A program made the position numbers and the translations under genes. Shown here one piece after another: positions 25,189 to 33,915 of a stretch of 64,000 nucleotides of DNA. The stretch covers positions 1 through 64,000 of the forward strand of contig POWB01000019.1 of NCBI GenBank assembly GCA_010912705.1. Reading direction: 5' to 3'. Source of the DNA: Halochromatium sp. Its GTDB lineage: Bacteria; Pseudomonadota; Gammaproteobacteria; Chromatiales; Chromatiaceae. How positions within the stretch are numbered: position 1 is the stretch's first letter; every line of letters begins with the position of its first letter. The notes beneath the pieces are model-generated. The model had not been told where the DNA came from, ran no database searches, and saw only the letters and a program-made list of their open reading frames with translations.

Positions 25189-26718
25189 GTGGCCTATGAC
25201 GGAGGTTCCTCCTTCCCGGAGCACGAATGGTCAGCGGGTTTTGTGCCAGTGCTCAATGGCCTAGAGGGAGTCGACGGCGCTTATCTGGACGACGTTGCAG
25301 CGGTCAAACGCGCCCTCGAGCAGTGGAATCTACATGCCGCGCTGCGCGCCACCTGGCCAGCTGATCCAGCCGGCGCGCTCGCTCGCTACCAGATTCCGCT
25401 CCCGGCCGAGACCCTGACGCCCTTGTTCGATGCCGAGCAAGGCGATCGCCTGCGCCAGGCGGTGCTGAACGGGGAGGATCTCGTGGATCTCCCGCTCGCG
25501 CTGCGCCGCTATCTTGCCTTCATGCGCGAGCTGCTGCGGTGGCGCGATCACTATCGCCAAACCTGCGAGCCTGCGCATCCGCTGATGCGCGCTTGGTGGC
25601 ACCGGCAAGTGGCGCGGATTCGCTCTCAGCTTGGTCCGACCAAGGCCGATGCGATCGTCCATGCCCCCGTTGCCTTTGAGCTCAACAGCGGCTGCTCTGT
25701 CGGTTGCTGGTTCTGTGCCCTCAGCGCGCCAGCACTCCAAGCCGTGTGGCCGTATTCGCCAGCGCATCGCCAACAGTGGCAAGCTATCCTCAGGGTGACC
25801 CATGAGGTGATTGGCCCCGCCGCGGCCCAGGGCTTTTGCTACTGGGCGACGGAGCCATTCGACAATCCTGATTACGAGCGTTTCCTGTTGGATTTTCACG
25901 CCGTGCTGGGACGCTTCCCGATGACGACCACGGCCCTACCCATGCGTGATGCGAAGCGCACGCATGCCTTGATCGAGCAGCACCGGCGGCTCGATCCCGG
26001 GCTTGATCGCTTCTCGGTGCTCTCAACCGGGATCGCCGCTCGGATTCATGCCGAGTTCAGTCCGCGCCAGCTGCTGCTGACCGAGCTCTTGCCGCAGAAT
26101 AAAGGCGCCAATCCCAAGTTTCGCAAGGCACGCGCGGGCCGTGCACTCAGGGCGAAGACTGGCCCTAATCAGCTCGATCAGTTCAGCAAGGCACCGACGA
26201 CCATTGCCTGCGTCTCCGGTTTTCTGATCAATCCCTGCGAGCACCGCGTCCAGTTGATGACGCCCTATCCCGTCTCGCCGTCCTCGCCGCAGGGCTTCCA
26301 GGTCTTGGCAACAGGGCAGTTTTCGAGCGCTGAGCAGTTGCGTGACCTGCTGGAATCCATGATCGCATCGCAGATGCCGATGGACCTGTCCTGGCAGGCC
26401 GAGGTGAGACTGCGCTCGGATCTCGTCGTCAGCAGCCCGACAGCGAATCAGCTTCGATTCAAATCAGCCTTCACAAGCTTGAACTTTGGCGGGGTGACTG
26501 GTGCGACGCAATTCGCCGCACTGCTGAGCCAAGGCGCAATGACGGCGGCAGAGCTTGCAGAGGCGCGTGAGCAAGCGCTCGATATTCCGCCCGAGCAATC
26601 ATTTTTTATGATCGATCAACTTCGCCAGCATGGACTGCTAGACGAGACAGTGTTTGCGCGTTCGTCGTCGGCTTATCGCGATTCCGATGGGTCATGCAAC
26701 GAACGCGCGGGCGGGTGA
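25189..26718 (+). CDS. Radical SAM RiPP-maturation amino acid epimerase-like protein, copy 2
   Basis: This 509-residue paralog of the upstream gene keeps the same layout. It has a leader-like helical segment near 35-70, cluster motif CSVGCWFC (Cys169, Cys173, Cys176), FCYWATEPFDNPDYE, and a C-terminal block ACVSGFLINPCEHRVQLMTPYP. Compared with copy 1, the second cysteine of the block (Cys363 there) is tyrosine (Tyr360), while a new cysteine (Cys350) replaces the valine of NMV. Because hydrogen re-donation relies on a specific cysteine in PoyD-type enzymes, this copy could differ in target, direction or activity. GTG start at 25189, 41 bases before the precursor gene. Confidence 0.88.
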   Translation: MAYDGGSSFPEHEWSAGFVPVLNGLEGVDGAYLDDVAAVKRALEQWNLHAALRATWPADPAGALARYQIPLPAETLTPLFDAEQGDRLRQAVLNGEDLVDLPLALRRYLAFMRELLRWRDHYRQTCEPAHPLMRAWWHRQVARIRSQLGPTKADAIVHAPVAFELNSGCSVGCWFCALSAPALQAVWPYSPAHRQQWQAILRVTHEVIGPAAAQGFCYWATEPFDNPDYERFLLDFHAVLGRFPMTTTALPMRDAKRTHALIEQHRRLDPGLDRFSVLSTGIAARIHAEFSPRQLLLTELLPQNKGANPKFRKARAGRALRAKTGPNQLDQFSKAPTTIACVSGFLINPCEHRVQLMTPYPVSPSSPQGFQVLATGQFSSAEQLRDLLESMIASQMPMDLSWQAEVRLRSDLVVSSPTANQLRFKSAFTSLNFGGVTGATQFAALLSQGAMTAAELAEAREQALDIPPEQSFFMIDQLRQHGLLDETVFARSSSAYRDSDGSCNERAGG

Positions 26719-26759
26719 CACGTTCGTGTCGACATACATTTAAACAGAGGTAATGGGTC

Positions 26760-27302
26760 ATGGCAGCGAGCATCAAAGCAAAGACCGTTTATGGCGCGGC
26801 AATCGCCAAGAGCTGGAAGGACGCGAGCTATAAGCAGCGACTGATCGATGATCCCAAGGCCATGCTGAAGGAAGAGGGACTTGATGTCCCGGCTGACGTC
26901 AGCGTGAAGGTGCTGGAGGATAGCGATCAGATCAAGCACATCGCACTTCCGCCCGACATGCATCAGGATCATCCCGACAAGGATAAGCTCTATGCCTTTC
27001 TCGAGAAGAGCTTCCCGCTCGAGTCCGGACAAGAGATTCGTCTGGTACAGAATTCAGACAAGCTGCGATACCTGACGATCCCGGTCGCGGCCGTCGCTGG
27101 GGCGACGGTGATCAGCGACGACGACCTCGACCAGGTCGCCGGCGGTGATTCCGAATCCGTCAATACCAATACCACTGAAGAACTCGAGGCCGAGACAACC
27201 GAGGTCACGGTGACCGAAACGAGCGAGGTTCAGGATACTGAGACCTCAACCACGGCGGTAGCCGAGGCAGAGGTCGCAGTCGTGCCAGGGTTGATCACCT
27301 GA
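26760..27302 (+). CDS. NHLP-leader RiPP precursor peptide (proteusin type)
   Basis: The 180-residue precursor has a nitrile-hydratase-like leader: KSWKDASYKQRLIDDPKAML near residues 17-36 and VSVKVLEDSDQIKHIALPP at 47-65. The strand-turn-strand part then repeats as IRLVQNSDKLRYLTIPV (93-109). Cleavage is predicted after DLDQVAGG (Gly128-Gly129). The core, residues 130-180, has 51 residues with 13 Thr, 13 acidic and 8 Val, and no Lys, Arg, His, Cys, Trp, Tyr, Phe or Met. It ends VPGLIT. Its alternating Thr/Val/Glu pattern is what epimerases and C-methyltransferases of the polytheonamide kind act on. The neighbouring genes are its likely maturation and export machinery. ATG with AGAGGTAA upstream. 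Confidence 0.9.
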   Translation: MAASIKAKTVYGAAIAKSWKDASYKQRLIDDPKAMLKEEGLDVPADVSVKVLEDSDQIKHIALPPDMHQDHPDKDKLYAFLEKSFPLESGQEIRLVQNSDKLRYLTIPVAAVAGATVISDDDLDQVAGGDSESVNTNTTEELEAETTEVTVTETSEVQDTETSTTAVAEAEVAVVPGLIT

Positions 27303-27402
27303 TTCAGCGACGATCGCGGATCGCCATCAAGCGCCGGTACCCGGCTGGGTCTTGCACCTGCCTGCGCACCCGAGCGGGACATCGGCGTCTTGAAGCAGCG
27401 AG

Positions 27403-28656
27403 ATGACTGAGCTTTATCGATCGGAGGCCTTACAGCGGCTCCGGAATCCCGAGCAGCTCGACTCCCTGTTGCGCCTGGCGCATCCGTCTGCCTGGGCCAT
27501 TCTCGGCATTCTTGCGGTCCTGATCGGGCTCACCCTCACCTGGGGCTTTCTCGGCAAGATCCCGATCCGGGTCAACGGCCTCGGGGTCATCACCGCAGCT
27601 CAGGCCTCGATCTATCGACTGCAAGCCCAAGCGAATGGCATCATCCGCTCGCTGCCTGTCGCCGTCGGCGAGCCGGCCGAGGCCGGCGCGACCCTCGCCA
27701 CGCTCGCCTTGCCCGTTGATGAGGCCGAGCTGATGAGCGCTGAGCAAGCCCTTGAGCTTGCGCGTCAACAGTACGCCACGCAGCGCCGATTCTTGGATGA
27801 GGACACCGCTCTGCGTCAACAGACCACGCAGCAAGTCGAGCAGACGCTGCGCTCGGTGATCAAGGACAGTCAGGAGCAATTACAGTTCTTGCGCGAGCTG
27901 CTCGAGCTGCAATCGGCGGCCTTGGAGAAAGGCTATTACACGCGGCAGCAGGTTGAATCGACGCGCTCTGGCCTCTTCGAGACCCAGCAATCGATTGCCC
28001 AGGCACGCGATCAGATCGCACAAAACCGACTCGCATTGAGCGAGTCGGAGAACCAGAACCGACGCCAAGCGCTCGAGCTGCAAACCGCCGTGGCGCAGGC
28101 GGAAGCCCCGGTGAAACGGTTACGCGCCATGCTGGAGGAAGAGCAGGTGATCGTCAGCCCGGTTGCGGGTGTGGTGACCGAGCTCGACATCGCCCTGGGC
28201 GCACTGGTGGAGGCCGGGCAGGTCGTTGCCATCGTCGAGCAGCGTTCGGACACCTTGAGTGCGGTCGGCTACTTCGGCATCGGCCAAGGCAAGCAGATCG
28301 AGCCGACCATGGAGTCCGAGATCTCGCCACTGTCGGTCGAGCGAGATCGCTATGGCAGCATTCGCGCCAAGGTCGAGTCCGTCAGTCGCCTGCCGGTCAC
28401 CGAGGATGCGCTGGTCGCGCGCCTGGGCAATCCCACCCTGGCCTCGACCCTGCTGAGCGCCGGAGCACCGATCAGCGTCAACTTGACGCTCGAGACCGAC
28501 CCCAAGACCGCGAGCGGCTTGCGCTGGACCTCCTCGCAAGGTCCGCCCGTCGAGATCACGCCGGGCGATACCGCGGCCATGTCGGTGGTGGTGCGCGAGA
28601 TTCCGCCAATCCAGTATGTGATCCCGCTGTTCGAGGCCTGGACGCGTGGCAACTGA
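27403..28656 (+). CDS. HlyD-type membrane fusion protein of the NHLM exporter
   Basis: The 417-residue protein has a short cytoplasmic N-terminus, one membrane anchor near 29-50 (WAILGILAVLIGLTLTWGFL), and a lipoyl-like half near 63-110. Long coiled-coil helices rich in Gln/Glu/Arg span about 110-240. The second lipoyl half follows (VIVSPVAGVVTELDIALGALVEAGQVVAIV) near 245-280, with a C-terminal beta domain. This is the adaptor that joins an inner-membrane ABC exporter to an outer-membrane channel. In NHLP clusters it is the secretion-protein member. It ends inside the start of the next ABC gene (11-base overlap). Confidence 0.92.
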   Translation: MTELYRSEALQRLRNPEQLDSLLRLAHPSAWAILGILAVLIGLTLTWGFLGKIPIRVNGLGVITAAQASIYRLQAQANGIIRSLPVAVGEPAEAGATLATLALPVDEAELMSAEQALELARQQYATQRRFLDEDTALRQQTTQQVEQTLRSVIKDSQEQLQFLRELLELQSAALEKGYYTRQQVESTRSGLFETQQSIAQARDQIAQNRLALSESENQNRRQALELQTAVAQAEAPVKRLRAMLEEEQVIVSPVAGVVTELDIALGALVEAGQVVAIVEQRSDTLSAVGYFGIGQGKQIEPTMESEISPLSVERDRYGSIRAKVESVSRLPVTEDALVARLGNPTLASTLLSAGAPISVNLTLETDPKTASGLRWTSSQGPPVEITPGDTAAMSVVVREIPPIQYVIPLFEAWTRGN

Positions 28657-30835
28657 GCAGGGTACGAAAGGCGCGCCGAAACGTCGGGTTCGGACCCCGA
28701 GCCTCCTGCAGATGGAGGCCGTCGAGTGTGGCGCAGCAGCGCTCGGGATCATCCTTGCCTACTATGGCCGTTGGGTTCCGCTCGAGACACTGCGCGTCGA
28801 GACCGGTGTCTCTCGTGACGGCGCGAAGGCCAGTAACATCGTCAAGGCAGGGCGCCATTACGGGCTGCACAGCCAGGGCCTCAAGCTCAGCCTCGAGCAG
28901 GTCCTGGAACTACCGCCGCCGTTCATCGTCTTCTGGAATTTCAATCATTTCGTCGTCTACGAGGGGCGCGACCGCACCCAGGTCTTTCTCAATGATCCAG
29001 CGGTCGGGCCGCGTCGGGTCAGCCACGAGGAGTTTAGCGATGGCTTTACCGGTGTGGCGCTGCAGATGGAGCCAGGCCCGGGGTTCGAGACCGGCGGCGA
29101 GCGCACCAGCCTGTTTCAATCCTTGAGGACGCGTCTGCATGGCGCCGAAGGGGTCATGTCGATCGCCATTGTGGCCACCTTCATGCTGGTGGTGCCTGGG
29201 TTATTGATGCCGGCGCTGCTCAAGACCTTTATCGATGACGTTCTGGTGCGCGGTGCAAACACCTGGATTCTGCCACTCTTGGTCGGACTGGTCCTGGTGG
29301 CGATCTTCACGATCCTGATCACCTATCTGCAGCAGCGTTATCTCTTGATCTTGCGCACGCGGCTCGCAATCACCTCCGCGAGCCAGTTCTTTTGGCACGT
29401 GCTACGCGTGCCCCTTGTCTTCTATACGCAACGCTATGCCGGTGATGTCGCCTCTCGGGTGCAATCTTGCCACCGCTTGGCATCGCTCTTGTCTGGCCCC
29501 TTGTCGTCGACCTTGGTCGATCTGCTGACGATCGGTTTCTATCTGCTGGTCATGCTGATCTACAGTGTCGAGCTGACCCTCATCGTGCTCGGCTTCTCCC
29601 TACTCGGGCTCGCGATCGCGGCGCTCATGCGTGGGCAGCTCTCGGATATCAATAACCGACTGCTGAAGCAAAACGGCAAGCTGATGGGTGCCTCGATGGC
29701 CGGCCTACAGGCGATGGATACGCTGAAGGCCAGCGGTAGCGAGCGCGACTTCTTTGCCACCTGGGCTGGCCATCAAACGGTGATGACCAATTCCCAACAG
29801 CACCTTGGCATCAGCTCACGCCTGCTCTCGTCGGCGCCAAATCTGCTCAATCAAGGCCTCACCGCCTCAGTCCTCGGGCTCGGCGGACTCTTGATCATCC
29901 AAGGTCAGCTCACGGTCGGCGCCCTGATTGCATTTCAAAGCATGATGTCGCACGTCACCAGTCCCATTCGACACCTCATCGGCTTCACCGGGACCTTGCA
30001 GACCGCGAAGGGGGAGATCCAGCGCATCAACGACGTGCTCGATTATCCCGTCGATCCACTGCTGGCCACTGACAGCGACGCATCGCAGGCTCAGCCCGAG
30101 CGCCGACTGCAACGTTTATCCGGGCGCATCAGCATGCGTCATGTGACCTTTGGCTATAACCATCTCGAACCCCCACTCATCGAGGATTTTTGTCTCGAGG
30201 TCGAGCCAGGACAGCGCATCGCCTTGGTCGGCTCATCTGGGAGCGGAAAATCCACCATCGGTCGCCTGTTGCTCGGACTCTATGCACCCAGCTCCGGGAG
30301 CATTCTCTACGACGGGCAGCCGCTTGCAGCGATCCCGCGTGAGCGCTTCACGGCCTCGGTAGCCGCTGTGGATCAGGACATCAAGCTGTTCGATGGCAGT
30401 GTGCTCGAAAACCTGCGCCTCTGGAGTCCGAGCATCAGTGAGTCCGCCGTGGTGCGTGCCGCCGAGGACGCCTGCATCCATGAGACGATTGCGGCACGAC
30501 CCAATGGCTATGAGAGCGAGGTGGGTATCGCGGCGCCCAGCTTCAGCGGCGGGCAAGCTCAGCGGCTCGAGATCGCCCGCGCGCTCGTGCGCGACCCGCG
30601 CATCCTGATCATGGATGAGGCGACCTCGGCCCTAGAGCCGCTGACCGAGCAGACGATCGATGCGAACCTGCGTCGGCGCGGCTGTACCTGCATCATCATC
30701 GCCCACCGCCTGAGCACGATTCGCGACAGCGATGAGATCATCGTGCTCGATCATGGCAAGGTCGTTGAGCGTGGTGATCACGAGACGCTGCTCGCCCAGC
30801 GCGGCAGCTACTACGAGCTCGTGCGGGCGCAATGA
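28646..30835 (+). CDS. NHLM peptidase-containing ABC exporter
   Basis: The 729-residue protein combines three parts. The N-terminal C39 peptidase has catalytic Cys28 in LQMEAVECG, His101 in FNHFVVYEG and Asp117 in FLNDPAV. A transmembrane domain spans about residues 160-450, and an ATPase has Walker A GSSGSGKST near 529-537, signature FSGGQAQRLE and Walker B ILIMDEATSAL. The peptidase should cut the precursor after Gly128-Gly129 while exporting the core. The signature begins FSGGQ rather than LSGGQ, a mild deviation. GTG start at 28646, overlapping the HlyD gene. Its stop overlaps the next ATG (ATGA at 30832). Confidence 0.94.
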   Translation: MATEQGTKGAPKRRVRTPSLLQMEAVECGAAALGIILAYYGRWVPLETLRVETGVSRDGAKASNIVKAGRHYGLHSQGLKLSLEQVLELPPPFIVFWNFNHFVVYEGRDRTQVFLNDPAVGPRRVSHEEFSDGFTGVALQMEPGPGFETGGERTSLFQSLRTRLHGAEGVMSIAIVATFMLVVPGLLMPALLKTFIDDVLVRGANTWILPLLVGLVLVAIFTILITYLQQRYLLILRTRLAITSASQFFWHVLRVPLVFYTQRYAGDVASRVQSCHRLASLLSGPLSSTLVDLLTIGFYLLVMLIYSVELTLIVLGFSLLGLAIAALMRGQLSDINNRLLKQNGKLMGASMAGLQAMDTLKASGSERDFFATWAGHQTVMTNSQQHLGISSRLLSSAPNLLNQGLTASVLGLGGLLIIQGQLTVGALIAFQSMMSHVTSPIRHLIGFTGTLQTAKGEIQRINDVLDYPVDPLLATDSDASQAQPERRLQRLSGRISMRHVTFGYNHLEPPLIEDFCLEVEPGQRIALVGSSGSGKSTIGRLLLGLYAPSSGSILYDGQPLAAIPRERFTASVAAVDQDIKLFDGSVLENLRLWSPSISESAVVRAAEDACIHETIAARPNGYESEVGIAAPSFSGGQAQRLEIARALVRDPRILIMDEATSALEPLTEQTIDANLRRRGCTCIIIAHRLSTIRDSDEIIVLDHGKVVERGDHETLLAQRGSYYELVRAQ

Positions 30836-33800
30836 GCGAAGCGGAGCCGTCAGCGGTGGTCCCTAACGGCAGCGCTAAGGCTGCAGCAATGGATCACGAG
30901 GGCTTCAAAGGCTCCAAGGGCTCCGAGGCTGCAGCAACCTTGCTCGAGCTGCTCGGCGAGGAGCGCACACAGTTACCCAGCCGCGGCAGTCACCAGAGCT
31001 TTCGTACCAGCCGCGCCGACCGCTGTTGGCTCGTGGTCTCCGGGGCGCTCGATCTGTTCCTCTCGAGCACGAGCACAACAGCGCCGGGGAGCACAGGACC
31101 GCGCTACTACCTGGCAACCTTGCAGCCGGGCTGCTTGTGCTATGGAAACGACCAGCGCGCACTGCTGTTGGCGGTGCCACAGCAGGGAACGCAGCTGCTC
31201 GAGCTCGACACCGAGCGCCTGCAGGCTTTGTACGCTTCTGCCTCTGCCTCTGCACCCGCTGACACCTCAGCGACCGCTGCCCAGGCGCTGGTGGTAGCCG
31301 CCGAGCTCAGCGTCCGCGCCTTGGCGGCGACACCTCGCTTGCCGGCACCGACTCCGGCGCTGCGGGTGCTCACCGAGCCCGAGCCGGTCCAGCTCGCCGA
31401 CGGCGACAGCCTGCAGGCCGCTCAGCGTCAGCTGTTCTGGCTGCTGAGCGATCGCAACGCCCTTTGGCTGTGCAATGTCGAGGACAGCCAGAGCACCGAG
31501 CCGGCACCGCTGCCGACCAGCCGCGGCCTCTGGTATCAGGCCCAGGCCGAGCAACAGGTTAGGGTACAGACCACCGCAAGCCTGTTAGCGGCAGGTGGCT
31601 TGCACGCGGCGCTCGGGCACTTTCAGAACCGACTGCTGAGCGCCGCTGCGGCTGGTCTTGAGCAGCTGGAAGAGCAGGCCTCGGCGCAGCTCGAGCAAGC
31701 CGAACGAGCCGCCGACTCTCAGGTTGAATCCGCACTCTGGTCGCTCGCCGCGATCCTGCGGACGCGTCGACAGCGGGTGCCCACCCCCTCGCCGGAGCCC
31801 TTGATCAATGCCCTGTGGCTGGTCACTGATTTCTACGAAATCCCGCGGCCGAGCGAGGATGGGCTGGGTCCGGCCTTGAGCAGCGATGACCCCATGCTTG
31901 CGCTCGCCCAGCGCGCCGGCATGTTCGTCCGCTCGGTCGAGCTCAGCGGTGCCTGGTGGAAAGACGCGCAAGACCCGCTGCTCGCGCGGCAAGCGGTCGA
32001 TCAGCGGCCTGTGCTGCTGCTGCCTGGACGGCGTCGGCGCTACCGCTGCATCGATCCGGCAACCGGTAGCAGCCAGCTCGTCGATGCCAAGCTTGCTGAA
32101 ATGCTCGACAGCAGTGCGCGGACCTTCTATCGGCCCTTTCCCAACGAGCCGCTCGGCGCCAGCCGGATTCTATTCTTCGGCCTGCGGGGATCAGGTCGCG
32201 ATGCCCTTGTGGTCATCTTGCTGATCCTGCTGTCTGGCATCCTTTCGTTGGCGCTGCCAACCCTCACGGAGCGCGTTTTTGATCCGATCGTGCCGCTCGC
32301 CGAGCGCGGACAGCTCCTCGTCGTCTGTCTGGCCATCCTGGTCGCCGGTCTCGCCCAGCAGGGCTTTGGGCTGCTGCAAGGGCTTTCCCTGCTGCGCGTC
32401 GAGGGGCGCGTCACGATGTCGGTGCAGGCAGCGGTGTGGGATCGGCTACTGAAACTGCCGGCGAGCTTCTTTCAAGACTATTCCGCGGGCGATCTCGCCA
32501 ATCGCGCCATGAGTGTCGATGCCATGCGGCGCTTGCTCTCCAGCTCGGCGCTTGCCGGCATCTCCCACGGGGTGATCGCAAGCTTCAGCCTCGGCTTATT
32601 GCTCTATTACGATTGGCGAGTCACCTTGCTGGTGTTGGTCTCGGTGCTGCTCTACAGCGGCATCGCTCTGTACGCAGGGCGGCGGGTGATGAAGAAGAAT
32701 CGCATCATCCTCAAGCGTGAAGGTCAGCTGCAAGGGGTGGTGCTGCGCTTGTTGGATGGCTTGACGAAGCTGCGTGTCGCCGGCGCCGAGCGCAACGCCT
32801 TTGCGCGCTGGGGAAGGCTGTACGCGGAGCTGCAGCAGACCAGCTTTCGGCAACAGAGCCTCGAGAATACCCTCACCGTCTTCAAGGCCGGGTTTTCACA
32901 CTTCGCCCTGGTTGCGGTCATCGTTGCCATCAGCCTGCAAGGGCAGGAGCTGCTCGCCTTCTATCAAACGCCGCAGGATTGGGCACAGCTGGACAATCAG
33001 CGCCTACAGGAGATCATGCCAACAGGGCGCTTCGTGGCCTTTCATGTCGCGCTAGCCCAATTTCTCGGCGGCATCTTCGGGCTCATCAGCCTGCTGGTTC
33101 GCCTGAGCCTGCTTCCTGCCTACTACGAGCGTGTCGAGCCGATCCTGAAGACCGCGACCGAGAACGAGGCCGGCGCTGCCGACCCCGGCGAGGTCGAAGG
33201 CCGTGTCGACATCGAAAACGTCTTCTTCCGCTACGCACCGGATGCGCCCTTGATCCTGAAAGGCGTCAGCCTGCGAGCCGATCCGCATGAGATGATCGCC
33301 ATCGTCGGCCCCTCTGGCGCGGGGAAATCGTCGTTGATTCGCCTCATCCTTGGCTTCGAGAAGCCCGAAGGCGGCTCGATCTATCTGGACGGAAAAGACA
33401 TCAGCAACCTCGACAAGCATGCGATGCGTCGCCGCTTTGGCGTGGTGATGCAGAATGGCCGCCTGCTCGCCGGCTCGGTCTATCAAAATATCGCCGGGGG
33501 CGCGCAGTTGAGTCGCGAGCAGGTGATGGAGGCGGTCCAACTCGCCGGCTTCGATCGCGATCTGGCCGAGATGCCAATGGGCCTGGATACCCATCTGAGC
33601 GAGGGGGCGTCGACGCTGTCCGGTGGTCAGCGACAGCGCCTGATGATTGCCCGCGCGGTCGTGCATCGTCCGCGTGTGCTGATCTTTGATGAGGCGACCA
33701 GCGCCTTGGACAACCGCAGTCAGAAGGTGGTCACGGAAGGGCTAGAGCGTTTGAACAGCACGCGCATCCTGATCGCCCACCGGTTGAGCACCATCGTCCA

Positions 33801-33915
33801 TGCCGACCGCATCTACGTGATCGATCAAGGAACAGTGGTAGAAACCGGAACCTATGAAACGCTGCTTGCAGGCGATGGCTTGTTCGCCAAGCTAGCCCGG
33901 CGGCAGATGCTTTGA
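30832..33915 (+). CDS. NHLM second ABC transporter subunit with long N-terminal extension
   Basis: The 1027-residue protein has about 440 residues of N-terminal extension without membrane segments. In the NHLM family this part recalls cyclic-nucleotide-binding folds (FRTSRADRCWLVVSGALDLFL near 57-77), but no clear nucleotide pocket is visible here. The extension is followed by a transmembrane domain of about six helices (residues 455-745) and an ATPase with Walker A GPSGAGKSS near 826-834, signature LSGGQRQR, and DEATSAL. It is the partner of the upstream peptidase-ABC in NHLP systems; whether the two act as a heterodimer is not known. Overlaps its neighbours by four bases on each side. Unusually rich in Leu, Ala and Gln in the extension. 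Confidence 0.92.
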   Translation: MSEAEPSAVVPNGSAKAAAMDHEGFKGSKGSEAAATLLELLGEERTQLPSRGSHQSFRTSRADRCWLVVSGALDLFLSSTSTTAPGSTGPRYYLATLQPGCLCYGNDQRALLLAVPQQGTQLLELDTERLQALYASASASAPADTSATAAQALVVAAELSVRALAATPRLPAPTPALRVLTEPEPVQLADGDSLQAAQRQLFWLLSDRNALWLCNVEDSQSTEPAPLPTSRGLWYQAQAEQQVRVQTTASLLAAGGLHAALGHFQNRLLSAAAAGLEQLEEQASAQLEQAERAADSQVESALWSLAAILRTRRQRVPTPSPEPLINALWLVTDFYEIPRPSEDGLGPALSSDDPMLALAQRAGMFVRSVELSGAWWKDAQDPLLARQAVDQRPVLLLPGRRRRYRCIDPATGSSQLVDAKLAEMLDSSARTFYRPFPNEPLGASRILFFGLRGSGRDALVVILLILLSGILSLALPTLTERVFDPIVPLAERGQLLVVCLAILVAGLAQQGFGLLQGLSLLRVEGRVTMSVQAAVWDRLLKLPASFFQDYSAGDLANRAMSVDAMRRLLSSSALAGISHGVIASFSLGLLLYYDWRVTLLVLVSVLLYSGIALYAGRRVMKKNRIILKREGQLQGVVLRLLDGLTKLRVAGAERNAFARWGRLYAELQQTSFRQQSLENTLTVFKAGFSHFALVAVIVAISLQGQELLAFYQTPQDWAQLDNQRLQEIMPTGRFVAFHVALAQFLGGIFGLISLLVRLSLLPAYYERVEPILKTATENEAGAADPGEVEGRVDIENVFFRYAPDAPLILKGVSLRADPHEMIAIVGPSGAGKSSLIRLILGFEKPEGGSIYLDGKDISNLDKHAMRRRFGVVMQNGRLLAGSVYQNIAGGAQLSREQVMEAVQLAGFDRDLAEMPMGLDTHLSEGASTLSGGQRQRLMIARAVVHRPRVLIFDEATSALDNRSQKVVTEGLERLNSTRILIAHRLSTIVHADRIYVIDQGTVVETGTYETLLAGDGLFAKLARRQML

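Noticed and set aside
27303-27402. Attenuator or terminator between precursor and HlyD genes
   Set aside because: No stable stem followed by T-tract was found; short GC palindromes only.
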